Source: Strigamia acuminata
Taxonomy: Eukaryota; Arthropoda; Chilopoda; Geophilomorpha; Linotaeniidae
Length of the DNA: 64,000 nt
Direction of reading: 5' to 3'
NCBI GenBank assembly: GCA_949358305.1
Contig: OX442316.1
Location: 5,580,001-5,644,000, forward strand
The notes beneath the pieces are model-generated. The model was given only the letters and a program-made list of their open reading frames with translations. It searched no databases and was not told the DNA's origin. The position numbers and the translations under genes are program-made. This document shows positions 10,533 to 22,310 of the stretch, piece after piece (position 1 is the first letter of the stretch; each line of letters opens with the position of its first letter).

Positions 10533-11362
10533 ATGATTCACTGGCAGGTACAACTCATTTATCAACACACTATACAATTATACATTCTACATAACCGTAT
10601 AATCAATTCTTTTTCCAGACAACCGCCTATCTAATCCTCACTTGTTTATGCTACATCTCGCCACAACCCCGAATGGCGATCCACATCAACGGAATAACGG
10701 CTCGAGAAACCAGACTTCGCCAGGTCCTGGGTTTGGAAAAACTCCCATCAAGCGATCCGTCCGATTTCACAAAAACTGCGCCTCATTTACGACCATCATT
10801 GCTGGAACTCTTGCGAGGAGAAGACGAAACAATAGAACCGAGCGACGGCGACGGTGACGACGGGGGAACCGAAGTTGTTGTCGACCCACCACCGGACGAA
10901 GGCGGCGGCCACGGCGGAAAGAAGAAAACATTCGCCACCATATTTTACAAACCCGATGGCGGAGATGGCGATGGTGGGTACGGAGGAGGTGGTGGAGGGG
11001 GTTATGGGGGTGGTGGAGGCGGGGGTGGTGGAAAAGGAAGCATTGGGGCTATTTTGGGTTCGATTCCTGCAGTTAAGGGTCATTTATTAGCGAAAGGAAT
11101 ACGGGGCGTTGGACGAACCAAAGCGAAAATCATATCGGGAATTGCTAACGTAAAGGCGGGTATTGTTGAGGGGATTGGGAAGGCGAAGGGGAATGTTATA
11201 ACGGGGCTTGTGGATGGGTTTGTGGATGGTTTTAAGGGCGGGTTTGGGGGCGGGGATCCAGATGGTGGTTACGGGTACAAAAAGGGACATGGGTCGCCGT
11301 TTTCGGATGTTTTCAGGTCTTTTAGAATACTTAAAAGTGGGGAGAAAAATAAAAGTTTTTAA
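10533..11362 (+). CDS. Secreted Gly-rich protein, cluster gene 1
   Basis: Two exons: 10533-10547 (MIHWQ) and 10619-11362, joined in phase 0 across a 71-bp GT-AG intron (CAG|GTACAA to TTCCAG|ACAACC), giving 252 residues. The join builds a signal peptide, MIHWQTTAYLILTCLCYISP. After it come a charged region (RETRLRQVLGLEKL, LRPSLLELLRGEDE), an Asp/Gly stretch, a nearly pure Gly/Tyr run (from about 11006), and a C-terminal half with alternating hydrophobic, Gly and Lys residues (AKIISGIANVKAGIVEGIGK). No family recognised. The intron inside the signal peptide after a five-codon first exon is shared with the four following genes. A polyadenylation signal AATAAA lies at 11580-11585. Confidence 0.75.
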
Positions 11363-12062
11363 TTTTCGTCTTGAGTTTTTTAAATTGTGTAAATAAGACT
11401 TTTTTTTGTAATTTAAAATGGTTTTGATTGACCTTGTTCAGTGCATTGGAAATGATTGAAAAGAATGTTTTTTATTTCTTTTTCTTTTGTGTAGTTTCTT
11501 TTTAGCTGATGTAATCTTTATATAGTTTATTATTATTATTTATTATGTATTTTTTTTTTATTTTTCTTTTTTTATTGCGAATAAAATAGTTTTTATCAAA
11601 TTTCAAGTTCAAGTTCAGTTTCAAAAAGTGTGATGCAAATTATTTGACCTACAACTCTAAACCCAATCAAATTGCGTCCGTTAAAAGCGACGCATATTGA
11701 CGTCATTTGTAACAATTTAAGATTAGGACAACGCTCGTAATTCTTCTTCCTTCTCTGCAGTTCAATGACCGAGTTTCTCTCGCCATTTTTATGCCGTGTG
11801 CAAACATATTAAAAGCAAATTTAGAAAAATCAAAACATTTGATACGACGTGTATGTGTACCTTAATTTAATGCTCTCCCTCAGCAGGCCGTCGGGTTCAA
11901 ACTCTTAATGATGCTGTACCGCTGTGCGCATTTTCTTTTTTAACAAATTTGGCCTAAATTTCACATTGCACATGCGTTCAGACCCGCAAATCCCACGTCC
12001 GGTTTGGTTTTAGGCCTAAAAACATTATTTGATAAGTAGTCGCGAGCCAAAGAAGTCATAAC
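11363..12062. other. Spacer between cluster genes 1 and 2
   Basis: 3' UTR of gene 1, with homopolymer T runs and AATAAA at 11580, then the upstream region of gene 2. Nothing else is recognised. Confidence 0.55.
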
Positions 12063-13046
12063 ATGCGTTTTATAAAGGTAATCGTACTTTATTTTACAGT
12101 TTTTCAACCTGCTTTTTACACAATTGTACAGAGTATATATATACTCCCTTAATAAAATTTATTTTCCAAATTAAAAAAATATATATATATAAATTTAAAC
12201 TTTAAGTTCCTTTCACTTTATAACGATATAGAAGAGCATAGAAAATAAAAACTCATAAATTCCACACGCCACATTCGAAAAAGAACGTGTGAACTAACAA
12301 TTTCAGAGAATACACAGGGGCAGCTTCACTGCCGTACACCAACCTCGTCAAAGAATGCGGCGTTGAATATTTCACTCCCCTGGCCCTCACTTCCTCAAGT
12401 CAGGGTCGGGATATTCAAAAATTGTGAACATAGTCCTTGATTTCGAGTCAATAAATAATTCCACACGATTTAATTAATTATTTACAAAGTTATAAATTTT
12501 GTTTTTCAGTTTTCACTGTGCATTTTCGCACTTTTATTACTACGAGTGGACGAATCAAACGCGGATTTCTTCGAGTTCATGTCCAATGCTATGCGCTTCA
12601 TGGGCCGAGTCATGGGAATGGACCCGATTCCAGAAAGCAGAGCAGAAGCGGATCCGAGTAGAACCGCGGAACGAATCAAAGCGCTGCATGACGCTGCACA
12701 ATTCGTGACGGACGCACGAAACAAGGCTGGAAAACGCGTGCTCAAGAATAGAATAGCTCGAATACGAAGCAGTTTGGCCGCGGAAGGCATCGACGTCGAC
12801 ACGGCAGATTCCGACTTGACGTCGTCGGATTCGGACTCCGGATTAAGTTCGCTCTTATCCGAGTCATCGGATTCCAGCACTTCGTCGTCACTTCTCACGG
12901 ATTCCGACGCCACGTCGGATTTAGAGGCTTTACTGCAGGGCAGATCGTCCTTATCCAATAGAAGAAATCTAAATATCGCTTTAGCACGACTCCTAGCGAG
13001 AAAATTAAAGCAACGAAAAACGAAATCGACCATAGACAAAATATAA
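12063..13046 (+). CDS. Secreted Ser/Asp-rich protein, cluster gene 2
   Basis: Exons 12063-12077 (MRFIK) and 12510-13046, phase 0, with a 432-bp intron (AAG|GTAATC to TTTTCAG|TTTTCA), giving 183 residues. The joined N-terminus MRFIKFSLCIFALLLLRV is a good signal peptide; without the first exon there is no ATG before it. The mature part starts NADFFEFMSNAMRFMGRVMG and continues with an Arg/Ala-rich helix. A Ser/Asp-only tract follows (DTADSDLTSSDSDSG...), then a strongly cationic C-terminal segment (NLNIALARLLARKLKQRKTK). The acidic-then-cationic layout recalls secreted peptide precursors, but no family is recognised. The first exon is short, so its start is inferred from the signal peptide and the shared cluster design. 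Confidence 0.7.
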
Positions 13047-13637
13047 TTTCATCCTAATTTCTACCTTTTTAACTCGTATTTTTATCCACCAATTCTGTAA
13101 CCTATTTTCATTCACTTATAATTTCACGTCATGTTTAAGTGTCACTCTCTAGTGACGTAAAAGCCAACTAGAAAAATGGGGGCGAGATTCAATGGCCTTT
13201 GAGGGTCCACTGACCCACCAATATATATATATTTTTTCATTTTATATAACTAATTTTGTATATTTATTATAAAACGACTATTATTTGTTCCAATACACCA
13301 TCAAACATGAAATCTAGTTACAAAATTGGAAATAAACGATATAAGCCTCAGTTGTTGGATTCAATACGTTGCTTGATGTGTGTCCTTATAAAATGTTCCA
13401 GTTCAAGTTTGAGGCCACCAGTGCATGGCCTCTGGGCTCGCTCAGGCCGTGTAAAATTTAGTAGGTGAGTGAAGAACCAAGAAGGTGGCTCTAAACGCAG
13501 TTAGGGAATCAGATAAAAGGTTAGTAATTAGATTGCTACAATCTATTAAGAAGCTAAATTCGAAAAATGCATTTAAAATGTTTTCCACAGGATGAAATAA
13601 CATTGGGATATAAGTTCGATCTATTCACAGCCCCAAT
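13047..13637. other. Spacer between cluster genes 2 and 3
   Basis: AT-rich. A possible untranslated first exon of gene 3 ends near 13465 (TAGTAG|GTGAGTG), with a matching acceptor at about 13590 (TTTTCCACAG). No coding signal. Confidence 0.4.
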
Positions 13638-14512
13638 ATGAAGTCGATCTTACTGGTAAGTTGCACAGTAGCACGTATTTAAGATTGATGGAACCATTTG
13701 AGCGCCTTTTTCTTTGCATAACTTATCACGAAGTCATTTAAACTTATTTATATACATTTTAAACCAGTCTGCGGACCCCCAAAAGCGACATCACGTGACA
13801 TACGATAAAGATTGGGCATTTTTTTCGTTTTAATTGAGGGGTGAAATAAATTACATGGCTAATCTTTAAAGGACAATAATCTGTGGACTGGAAACCCCAA
13901 TATGGATGACATGAGGGTTTGGATATAAAAGAACTGTAACACGACATAAATTTCAGTTATTTTTTTACGAGGAAATTTATAAACGGGTTTGGTGATCAAT
14001 ATGCTAACGTAATGTTTGTTTATTGGTTTGTTTATCCATTTTTTTTTTGTACGTGTGTCTTGTAGTTCGCGTTGGCTGCCACTTGTGCGATGGTCCACTT
14101 AGCGGATTGTTCGGAAACAACCATAACTCCATTACGATTTTTTCTGCGCAATATTTTTAAAAAGAAACCCACTTCTAGAGACGTTATGGAGTCGGGCATT
14201 GTGGAACCGACCGATATAGAGGAACTAGCAAAGGCGCTCGGCAGCAGCACTAAAAAAATCTCATCAAAACCGTTGGATTTTGGTGATTTCCTCTCGCCGG
14301 TTGCTAAAGACGACGACGAGGCTCCAAAAAAGAAACCCAAAAGTCTCTTAGCAGCTCTTTTTAAATCAAAACGTAAAGACGAGGTAAAGGAATCTGGCGA
14401 CGAAGATCGGTTTCCTCTATTGAGCAACGCTCTTCGTGCGATTCGTCTCTCGGGTCAACAAACTCTGCGAAGCATCATAAAGGCGATTTTGCCTTCACTT
14501 TTCTCTAATTAA
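13638..14512 (+). CDS. Secreted Lys-rich protein, cluster gene 3
   Basis: Exons 13638-13655 (MKSILL) and 14066-14512, phase 0, with a 410-bp intron (CTG|GTAAGT to CTTGTAG|TTCGCG), giving 154 residues. The join yields the signal peptide MKSILLFALAATCAMVHLAD. The mature part begins with a basic aromatic segment (TPLRFFLRNIFKKK), has a charged middle rich in Lys, Asp and Glu (KDDDEAPKKKPKS), and ends with two hydrophobic/basic helical stretches (LLSNALRAIRLSG and TLRSIIKAILPSLFSN). The LLSNALRAIR stretch resembles LFSNSVLAAIRE near the end of cluster gene 5. Function unknown; an acidic region before a cationic amphipathic tail fits a processed secreted peptide, by inference only. Confidence 0.75.
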
Positions 14513-15211
14513 TCCGTTAAAGCCATTATTTTGTAAATTCCTCTATATGCCAGTGGTGACAGATGTATATATGGTATGTAAAAAAATAATTCAAATGCTC
14601 TGATTTTTCTTTCTAAATGATTATTTGGTGCATAATTGGTGTGATTGCTCAATGTTGATTGAAAAAGAAAGGTTTTGGCCAGTTTTAGTGTGATTTGGGT
14701 AAATAATTAGAAATGCACAACACCACGCCATATTTAAAAGTGAATGTAAATTCTTTTATGTACAGTCCTGATTAAAATACATTATAAACAAACTGATTGT
14801 CTTTAAAAAATCATTTTAAAGAGTTTAAGTCACTCTTGATTTCCAAATGAGAGTGTCATTCAATCCACATCTTTGTTTTAAAGTTATATTTCATACATAC
14901 AGAAATAATGGAGAGTATTTCCGGCTGCTTAAGGCAATTAAAGTAACTTTCCTTAACGAAATTAAACGCACATAAAACAATAATCAAAATTACCGAAAAA
15001 TTAATCATTAAAATTCCACATTTTCTCCAAATATGTATAAATTTTCTCAAGTAAAAAATATATATTCATAATTGGCTATTGAGAGGTGCTTGCCCCTAAA
15101 AAATCATGACCTAAAACCATTTCATGGTATGGGAGCAGTGAGTAGGAAGGGAAACGCTACATATTTTTCTCCTTGGTTATCACTTTCAGTTCAGCTAACA
15201 CCCAACCAAAA
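14513..15211. other. Spacer between cluster genes 3 and 4
   Basis: AT-rich. An arthropod-type initiator-like TCAGTTC at about 15186 lies shortly before the start of gene 4. No gene or repeat recognised. Confidence 0.5.
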
Positions 15212-15572
15212 ATGAAGACATTTCAAGTAAGTACTTGTTTATCTGCGGAAAAATTGCGTTTAAACTAGTTTTTTCTTCTTCTTCTTCTAGTTGTTTCTAT
15301 TATGTTCAATGGCTTTATTGGTCATTTCTATCCCAACTTTAAAAATACCAATTAACACTAATGCTTTTATTCGCTCCTTCATCGGTGGCCCTGACGACGG
15401 TGAAGAAAGGCTGTTCGATGGTCCTACTAGAGAGAAAATACCTGAGAAGAAACCGTTCCCGTTGCTCGATGGAATTAATCGGATAATAACTGCTCTTTAC
15501 AATACTTCAGTCATCGGAGTTCGCAATGTTGCTCATGCGGCGATGCCGGTTGTGTTTGCACCTGCACAGTAA
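15212..15572 (+). CDS. Small secreted protein, cluster gene 4
   Basis: Exons 15212-15226 (MKTFQ) and 15291-15572, phase 0, with a 64-bp intron (CAA|GTAAGT to TTCTTCTAG|TTGTTT), giving 98 residues. The signal peptide MKTFQLFLLCSMALLVISIP spans the intron. The mature part starts IPINTNAFIRSFIGGPDDGE, close to ENQITTFIRDFILSGG in cluster gene 5. It continues with a charged linker (REKIPEKKP) and ends in a hydrophobic tail (LLDGINRIITALYNTSVIGV). AATAAA at 15699-15704 is a likely polyadenylation signal. No known family. Confidence 0.75.
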
Positions 15573-16771
15573 GAAGAGGATGTTTATATATATTGTGGCT
15601 TATCGAACAAGTGATATCATCGTTTGGTGAATGAATATTCATGTGGATTTTCTCATCTCGTTGGAATTTTAGGGCAGATTGTGTCTAAATACTTTTGGAA
15701 TAAAATTGGTTTTGATTTGATTTTGAATGAGGAAAATTTGTTAATAAAAATTGTATCACTTTCTAAATTAAATTTTTTGTTCTTGCTACAATAACTATCT
15801 CAATTAATAGCAAGAAAAATACCTCATGTTTTGCATTTTTAAATCTTGATTAATTATGTTCTTAATTGCTTTAATTATTTTTTGTTGTTCTTACAAAGTG
15901 CAAGTTAATTCAATTAATCATAATAGAAATAATAAAAAATTAAAAAAAAATGAATTTGACTTTGTTTTATTTATTTCACGGAAATGGAACAAACCCTACC
16001 GACGAAACCCGGTAATTCGAGGCACCGATGCACAAAGAAAACGAAAAAAAAACCAAATACACGTGTGGCCGGGACGATATATAACAAAACTCTCACAAAC
16101 TAGCTTCAAATTCTCCTAATCAAGCCCGGAACCATTACTCATGTCAAAAACTTCTTACTCGAATTTAAACCACCGAAGAATTGTTTTGTAACAGTTTGTC
16201 CAACCCTTACAACCTTTGAATTAACCATAAAAAGCAAACTAGCCTTTGTCCGCGCTCACAAACAAACACAAATAACAAAAGCCGAAGCTAACTAGTACAC
16301 GACACACATGATGTGATCTGTTGTGGTCATTGGCGGCCATTGTCGTAAACAAACGGCACACAATGGAAACTACTCGCGTATAAACAAGTCTCTTACACTT
16401 GGTTTACATCACAGTCCCCTAAGATTCTCCTATGTTGGTCAAACCCCGCGGAAATTGACCCAGAAAAGCAAAAATTGGGTGGAAAAATGTGATAGCAAGG
16501 TGGCCGTTCTGCGAAATGAAAACGGAACTTCCGAACCCGCTCATTATCGCACATCAGCGTGGAATTTGCGATGGACAAACAGCGAAATGATTAGTGATTA
16601 TTTTGACTAATTTCGTAGTTATCTAACAAGGAATTGGCCCAATCTTATGCCATAGGTCCTCGCTGACCTTAATCTTACGGGAGGAGTGAATATTGGGGTC
16701 AGACAAGGACACTTTCGATGCCCTTTCCCTTTCGAGGTCACCTGCATTCATCGCTCACCCGCACCCCTCTT
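15573..16771. other. Spacer between cluster genes 4 and 5
   Basis: 3' UTR of gene 4, then less AT-rich sequence from about 16300 that is probably the promoter region of gene 5. The open frames at 16323-16610 and 16686-16910 have no signal peptide, homology or splice context and I do not call them. Confidence 0.5.
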
Positions 16772-16778
16772 TATAAAA
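16772..16778 (+). promoter_or_regulatory. TATA box of cluster gene 5
   Basis: TATAAAA, 180 bp before the start codon at 16958 and following a GC-richer segment. Its spacing implies a 5' leader of about 150 bases. Confidence 0.45.
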
Positions 16779-16957
16779 CGTTTGAAAAAACTCGGGGAGT
16801 TTTGTCCAATGCTTCAGTCGATAAAGAACCGTGAAAAGAAGCAGAGCAACAAAGTTTCGGCTGAGCAATTGTCCTTCACTGACCTCAAACTCGAATTATC
16901 CCAAGAGTGACTAAATTATCGGCCGGGGTTTCATCGTTTCAGTAAATTAGATCCGAA

Positions 16958-19106
16958 ATGAAATATTACCAGGTGAGTTATTTTTTTCTTCTATTATATT
17001 TTATTTTAATGTCTTGGCGTCGGAGCGTGTGGAGTATAGAGCTGCGCTTAGTTGTGTTGTGTGTGTATAGAAGATAGAATTGGATATATGGCAAGTAAGT
17101 GCTTTTAATTTCGAGTACAGTGAAGAATGTTCTGATGAGTTGTTTTGCTGTTTAAATTCCATTTATCTGTTTAATACAAATGTGGATTATTATCTGTAGT
17201 TGAAAATGAGTAAATTAATGAACAATTTTCTTCTTTTTTTGATGAATTAAATTAAATTAGGTTAAAAAAACCAGTGTGAAGGTTGGTTTTTCATATTTTT
17301 TCATATTTTTAGTCATAAAATTTAATTTTTAACCGAATTAACACATTATTTTAGTGGTTTTTGATTTTTTTTATCATTAAAATTAAAAAGAAACTATACA
17401 GCCGTAAGGTTTTCTGGCAAATTACATAGCGTGCATGGAAATTTACAATTATTAACACAATTACATAAAAAAGAGTTAATTAGAAGAGATTATGCACGGA
17501 AAGTGAATTAAAAAGATTAAAGGGGGTGGCAGGAGATTTAAAATGAATATGTTAATGTTCAACTAATTTAAAAAAAAATTATTTTAATATATATCATTTA
17601 TTAATCAGTGGTTCACCTGATTTCTCTCTCTTTTTCACTTGTTTCACAATTTTTTCGATCGAATTACATCCATTAACATTTATTGAATGCAGCGAGCAAT
17701 TGGTGAACACTCGGCCATTTTACTTCGATGTATTTACGTGATGTAACGTCGAAGGAAGGCCGATTATGTGTTCTCTTTTAAGGTCAACACAACTGTCCTA
17801 CTAATAGCAGATGTGCTACATAAAAAAAACTTATCAATCACAAATGTTTATGGCAGAAAATGAAATAACAAAAGGAGAGAAAAAAAAATCCCATAAAATC
17901 AAGAACAAAAGTTCTACACATTTTTGTTGGAACCATGAAGACGAAATTGACATTCTGTCACAGTCACTAGATGAGTAGTCGATAAATCAAGGTCCATTTT
18001 ACTATCAGGGTGTTTACATTGGTGCAGTCTGTAGCAATTGTTTCCACCTTTGATGGGGGAACAACCTCTCAATTGCAGCAATTGACCAACATTGATTACA
18101 TAAAACACAGATAGTTCAATATGATCCTTATTCAGGTAAAGATATGACTGATTAATATTGATTAATATCACATTAGAAGTCTCAGATTATAATTTCATCA
18201 TTGTTTTCTCTTATTTTCAACTGAAAAAATTTTTATCTCACAAAATGTATTTGCTATAGAATAATTTCATTAGATGCCATATCTGCTGTGCTAAGCAATT
18301 ACCGCCATCTGTGGTTGGTTTTAGACACTAACATTTGTAATGAATCGCGTTTCCAAGGAAGTTAATGGACGCGTTTGAAAGACGCCGCGATACAGTATTC
18401 TCAGTATTCTCTATGTTTTAATTTATTCTTATTTTTTTTTATAAGTTATTTCAAAATTTAAGAAATAAATATTTTGTATATATTGTAGCTAAATATCGAA
18501 TTATAAGCCAAATCGAGCGCTACGGATCGGCCGCTTATCGGAACGGTCCAATGTACTATTTATTTATTTATTTATTTATTTAATTAATTTTTTTTAAAAT
18601 ATTTTTTTATATAGTACTTGATCTTCTTCACACTGGTCATCCATGTCCAATGCAGACCCTTATTTGAAAACCAAATAACAACATTCATCAGAGATTTCAT
18701 TCTGAGCGGAGGCTCAATGGATCAGGATGATGATTCAACTGATTTCGCCATTCAAGACACAATGAGTAATGAAGAAAATGAAGACATCACATCACTCACC
18801 GAGTCAAACACTTTGAAAGACAATGGCAAGCAAGTTTTAGTTTTTTTCAAGGATGACGTGATTAAACGTCGAGGAAAGCGAAGTGCAGACCCAAAAAAGC
18901 CAAAGTCGAAATTATCGCGCCAGGAAGTACAAAGAATCGTCTCGCAGCTCAGAAGCAACCTCAAAGGAAAAACCGTAAACATGAGAACCATTTTGGATGG
19001 ACTCGAAGAAATCGAAGGGGGAAATGAACTCGGAAATTTATTCAGCAACTCAGTCTTAGCGGCCATTCGAGAGTTCTTCCTACAATTAATGTCAAACATC
19101 ATGTGA
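16958..19106 (+). CDS. Secreted protein with dibasic cleavage site, cluster gene 5
   Basis: Exons 16958-16972 (MKYYQ) and 18615-19106, phase 0, with a 1642-bp intron (CAG|GTGAGT to ATATAG|TACTTG), giving 168 residues. The joined signal peptide MKYYQYLIFFTLVIHVQC ends at a cysteine. The mature part starts RPLFENQITTFIRDFILSGG, similar to cluster gene 4. An acidic stretch follows, then KRRGKRSADP, a good furin-like processing site. After the site come a basic region (KKPKSKLSRQEVQRIVSQLR) and a helical C-terminus (LFSNSVLAAIREFFLQLMSN). The layout is that of a proprotein; function unknown. The distant first exon is supported by splice consensus and by the same design in the four preceding genes. 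AATAAA at 19232-19237. Confidence 0.7.
16973..18614 (+). other. Long intron of cluster gene 5
   Basis: 1.6 kb, AT-rich, with a (TTTA) microsatellite of about six units at 18556-18582. ATGAAGACGAAATTGAC at 17935 superficially resembles a family first exon but is not followed by a suitable donor. Nothing else is recognised. Confidence 0.5.
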
Positions 19107-21991
19107 TTATTTCCATAAATTTTGCACAAATTTAAGTCCACATTTGCTCAGGTATTACCAATTTTTAATCAACATTTTTAACTCTCCCAACAAATATACC
19201 AAATGTGTAATTTTTTTTCTTTTTAAATTTAAATAAACAAACTGCTGCATGATTTATTTTAAAATAAATAAAAATATTTTTGGCTTTTTATTTTTGAGTG
19301 GGGATGGGAACCAGAAGTTATGACATCTGTTTCCCCTCCCCCATCTTCTTTTGTCACACTTGAAGGGTCTCTGTGCTAAATCCAACCATCTGTTGATCTC
19401 AAGATAATTTTTATTCTTTCACCAAGAGAAGCAAATGGGCTCTGATTGCCCTACTTTGGCTTTTAAAATCGTCTCCACGTGGATGTGCTGCAGCATTTTA
19501 CGCTTGACGTCAACCAAACCGGTAAAAAAAATGAATAAAATCGGAATAACCAGCTCGCTTTCTTGTCTACATAAGGTGCAATTACTAACAGTGCATGAAA
19601 TGGTCGTATGGAAAGGAAAAATGTTTGATTTCACACTCTGTAATCACGAATGGAAATTATATATTTTTTTTTATTTTGCTGAAAGAAATCCATAGATTTT
19701 GTGTCGCTAAATTGATACATTTGCAGTGTTGAAGTCTGAAAACTCGACTTAGAAACATCGTGTGACTTTTCAACAGTTCCTCCATCACATCCCCCTTGTT
19801 TTTTCGGTTTTTTCTTAGTGCTGTTAGCAAATTATAGGTTTTCTAGCGAAAGAAATTCATTTCTGGGGCTAAAAAACATTCCATGCATGTGTTCACAACA
19901 TTCCATCAGCTAAACACTATAGTTACCGACAACTTATTGTTCTCTGCACAAATATTGCCATCTATTGTCAAGTTTAAACAATAAAATAAGTCCCACAAAA
20001 GAAAAAATAATTTTTTTTTCTTTATCTTCTTGATTACGTGTAATTAACGGCAAATTTTGGCTACGTGTGTTTAAATACGCTTTACCTTGCTCCAATGCCA
20101 TTTATACCACGAGTTTTCAAAACTTCCTGGTGGTGTCATGAAAACCACTTGGTACTCATCTAAAATTATACCCCCCTAAAATGTAAACAACATTTATTTC
20201 ACCGAGAAAACTTAAAATAAAATGTTATAAATTTTATTACGGATTTTTCCCAGAAACAACATTTGCCGAATTTACAACCCAGAGAGGCGCGCGAACGAGC
20301 GCGAACTTCATTGAAACCGATTTCGCGATTTCTTCGACTTAAAAACCTTTCGCAATCTATAAACAATTTGCACGCTTAATGCTATTTAAATACGAATCAT
20401 CCGGACCAAAAAACAAACAAATTAAAACAAGCAGTGCAAAAACAAACAAACAAAACCCAAAAAAAAAAAACCCCCAAAAAAAAAAACCAAAAAAAAAAAA
20501 AAACAACAAAACAAAACACGGAAGCTGTGCAAATTGCAACAAAAACTGACGAATGTTGATCTTGATTTTGGTAAGGCGAGACACACAAGGGTTGCTGGCC
20601 TTCCCATTTACGGTGAGGGCTGCCGGCTACGATGAGTATATTTAGCTCAAGGGGCCTTCCCACTTTAATTTTACAAATCGAGTGCAAGGTAAAATTTGAG
20701 CTTGGCTGCATTCACTATTTGATACTTTTCTCCTACAAATAAAAATAGTCTCCACAGCCCCATTTGATTGACTCGTCTTGCAATCAACCACCCAAACCTC
20801 TACTCCAATAAAACAATTTTATTTTTATTTTTATTTAATTTTTTATAAATTTCAATATTTAATGCAAAAAAAAATTATTTTGAAAGTTCGGGTCTGAAAT
20901 GATTTATGAAATCAGTTTCATGCAGCCTGATATTTAATTGACCAGACATGATGCGTCTCGCGTGTTACCATGGCAATGAAAAACAGCGTCTCATTGTCCT
21001 CGACGCGGCGGCTGGTCTCGCGTGCACATATGGTTCTCTGAGATTATTACCCTCTTGAAAGCGTCGTACTGCAATCTGACGCAACCTTCAACACTTATTA
21101 GATCATTACCATTGGGCATCAGGTGCCGAAATTAAAATCAAACTAAAAATATTGAAACAACAACACTTCAAACATTCGGGCCACTTTAGTGACTTTACTA
21201 CTTTACAGCCCCAGCGCTGTGCGACGCAAAACGAGGTTACAAGGGACAATTGACACGTGTACTCAGTTAGGGCTAATGGCCTTTATATTTGGCTATTATT
21301 AGGGCTTTGAGCCTCCTAAACTCTGACCTTCAAGTCGACGTGCATCCACAAATCGCGACATAAGACCAATCAATTAACGAAAACAAAAATGCAAAATTTA
21401 ATCATTTTAAATTCCAATTTAATTTTAAATTAAAAAATCCGGCTAGGTAATCTAAGAGAGACGTTGACACATTCGCACGGTGGCCAGGGTAACCTCAAAA
21501 CGACCCCGGCCATGGCAGACAGCCGGCCGCCTGCATACCCTATTGAAAGTTTGTCCTGATTCATTAAGTCGGGTCAAGAGACGAAAGAAAGACTAATTGG
21601 ACAGAAATAGCCGAAATAATCACCACCAAAGTCATTTAAAATAAAATAATAATAAAAAAAATTTTTATTTTATTTATTTCAACCCTTTCCACCGCCTTTG
21701 AAAAACGTTTTTCTGTTCAACTCTGTGGGTGTAACTTCTTCCGGGATCGGTCCGTTAAAAACTTCCACCAAGAACAGATAAAGGTGCATGAGGGCCATGT
21801 GCAAGGAAGGATTTCCTGGCGGCGTACAGATACTCTGTTATTACAAACATAACAGACCAATTAAGCCAAGTCTTAGTCCATGACCCCGACACTGTCTCAT
21901 TTTCCCGATCAATTATCTTTTTTTTTCTCTCTCCACTCAAACTCAAACAAACCAATAAATAAACTGTTAAAAAATAAATATACAAATATAA

Positions 21992-22023
<32 letters not shown>

Positions 22024-22310
22024 AAATAAAAAAATTGGCACTAACAAAGCTATTCTTAAATTTCATGTTAATCATGACAAACACTTTCTTCCGTGTGCTA
22101 AGAAGTATTTTATCTGGCCTAAGTGAGTGAATCAGCCTAAATCTACTCCATATGCGGCGTATAGCATCTGGGGCTCCATGCGCACAAAGCAGTCGAGGTC
22201 AAGTTCAGTGCGCAGCTGACGTCACCCTGTTAGTGGGCCGAGCGAGTCACAAGCATGGCACGGAGCAGGCAAGCAGTAGCAGAATGCCAACACAGCGCCT
22301 TGAGGCCGCT
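19107..22310. other. Spacer upstream of vein
   Basis: 3' UTR of cluster gene 5, then non-coding sequence. 20930-21570 is distinctly less AT-rich than its surroundings and contains the RFX-like palindrome noted separately, so it may be a regulatory block for the downstream gene. Homopolymer A/T runs occur at 20459-20505 and 21990-22030. The frames reported on poly-A/T tracts are not genes. Confidence 0.5.
20964..20977. promoter_or_regulatory. X-box-like palindrome (RFX site candidate)
   Basis: GTTACCATGGCAAT matches the RFX/DAF-19 X-box consensus (GTNRCC-AT-RGYAAC) at all but the last base. It lies 1.3 kb upstream of the vein start codon in a GC-richer block. One match in a long window is only suggestive. 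Confidence 0.35.

Noticed and set aside
10673-10830. Resemblance of RLRQVLGLEKLPSSDPSDFT in cluster gene 1 to TGF-beta family propeptides
   Set aside because: Only a short generic helix pattern; no cystine-knot domain follows.
19400-19560. Possible decayed sixth cluster member (hydrophobic ALIALLWLL stretch after a CACCAAG acceptor-like site)
   Set aside because: The frame stops after about 25 codons and no micro-exon was found upstream; too weak to call even as a pseudogene.
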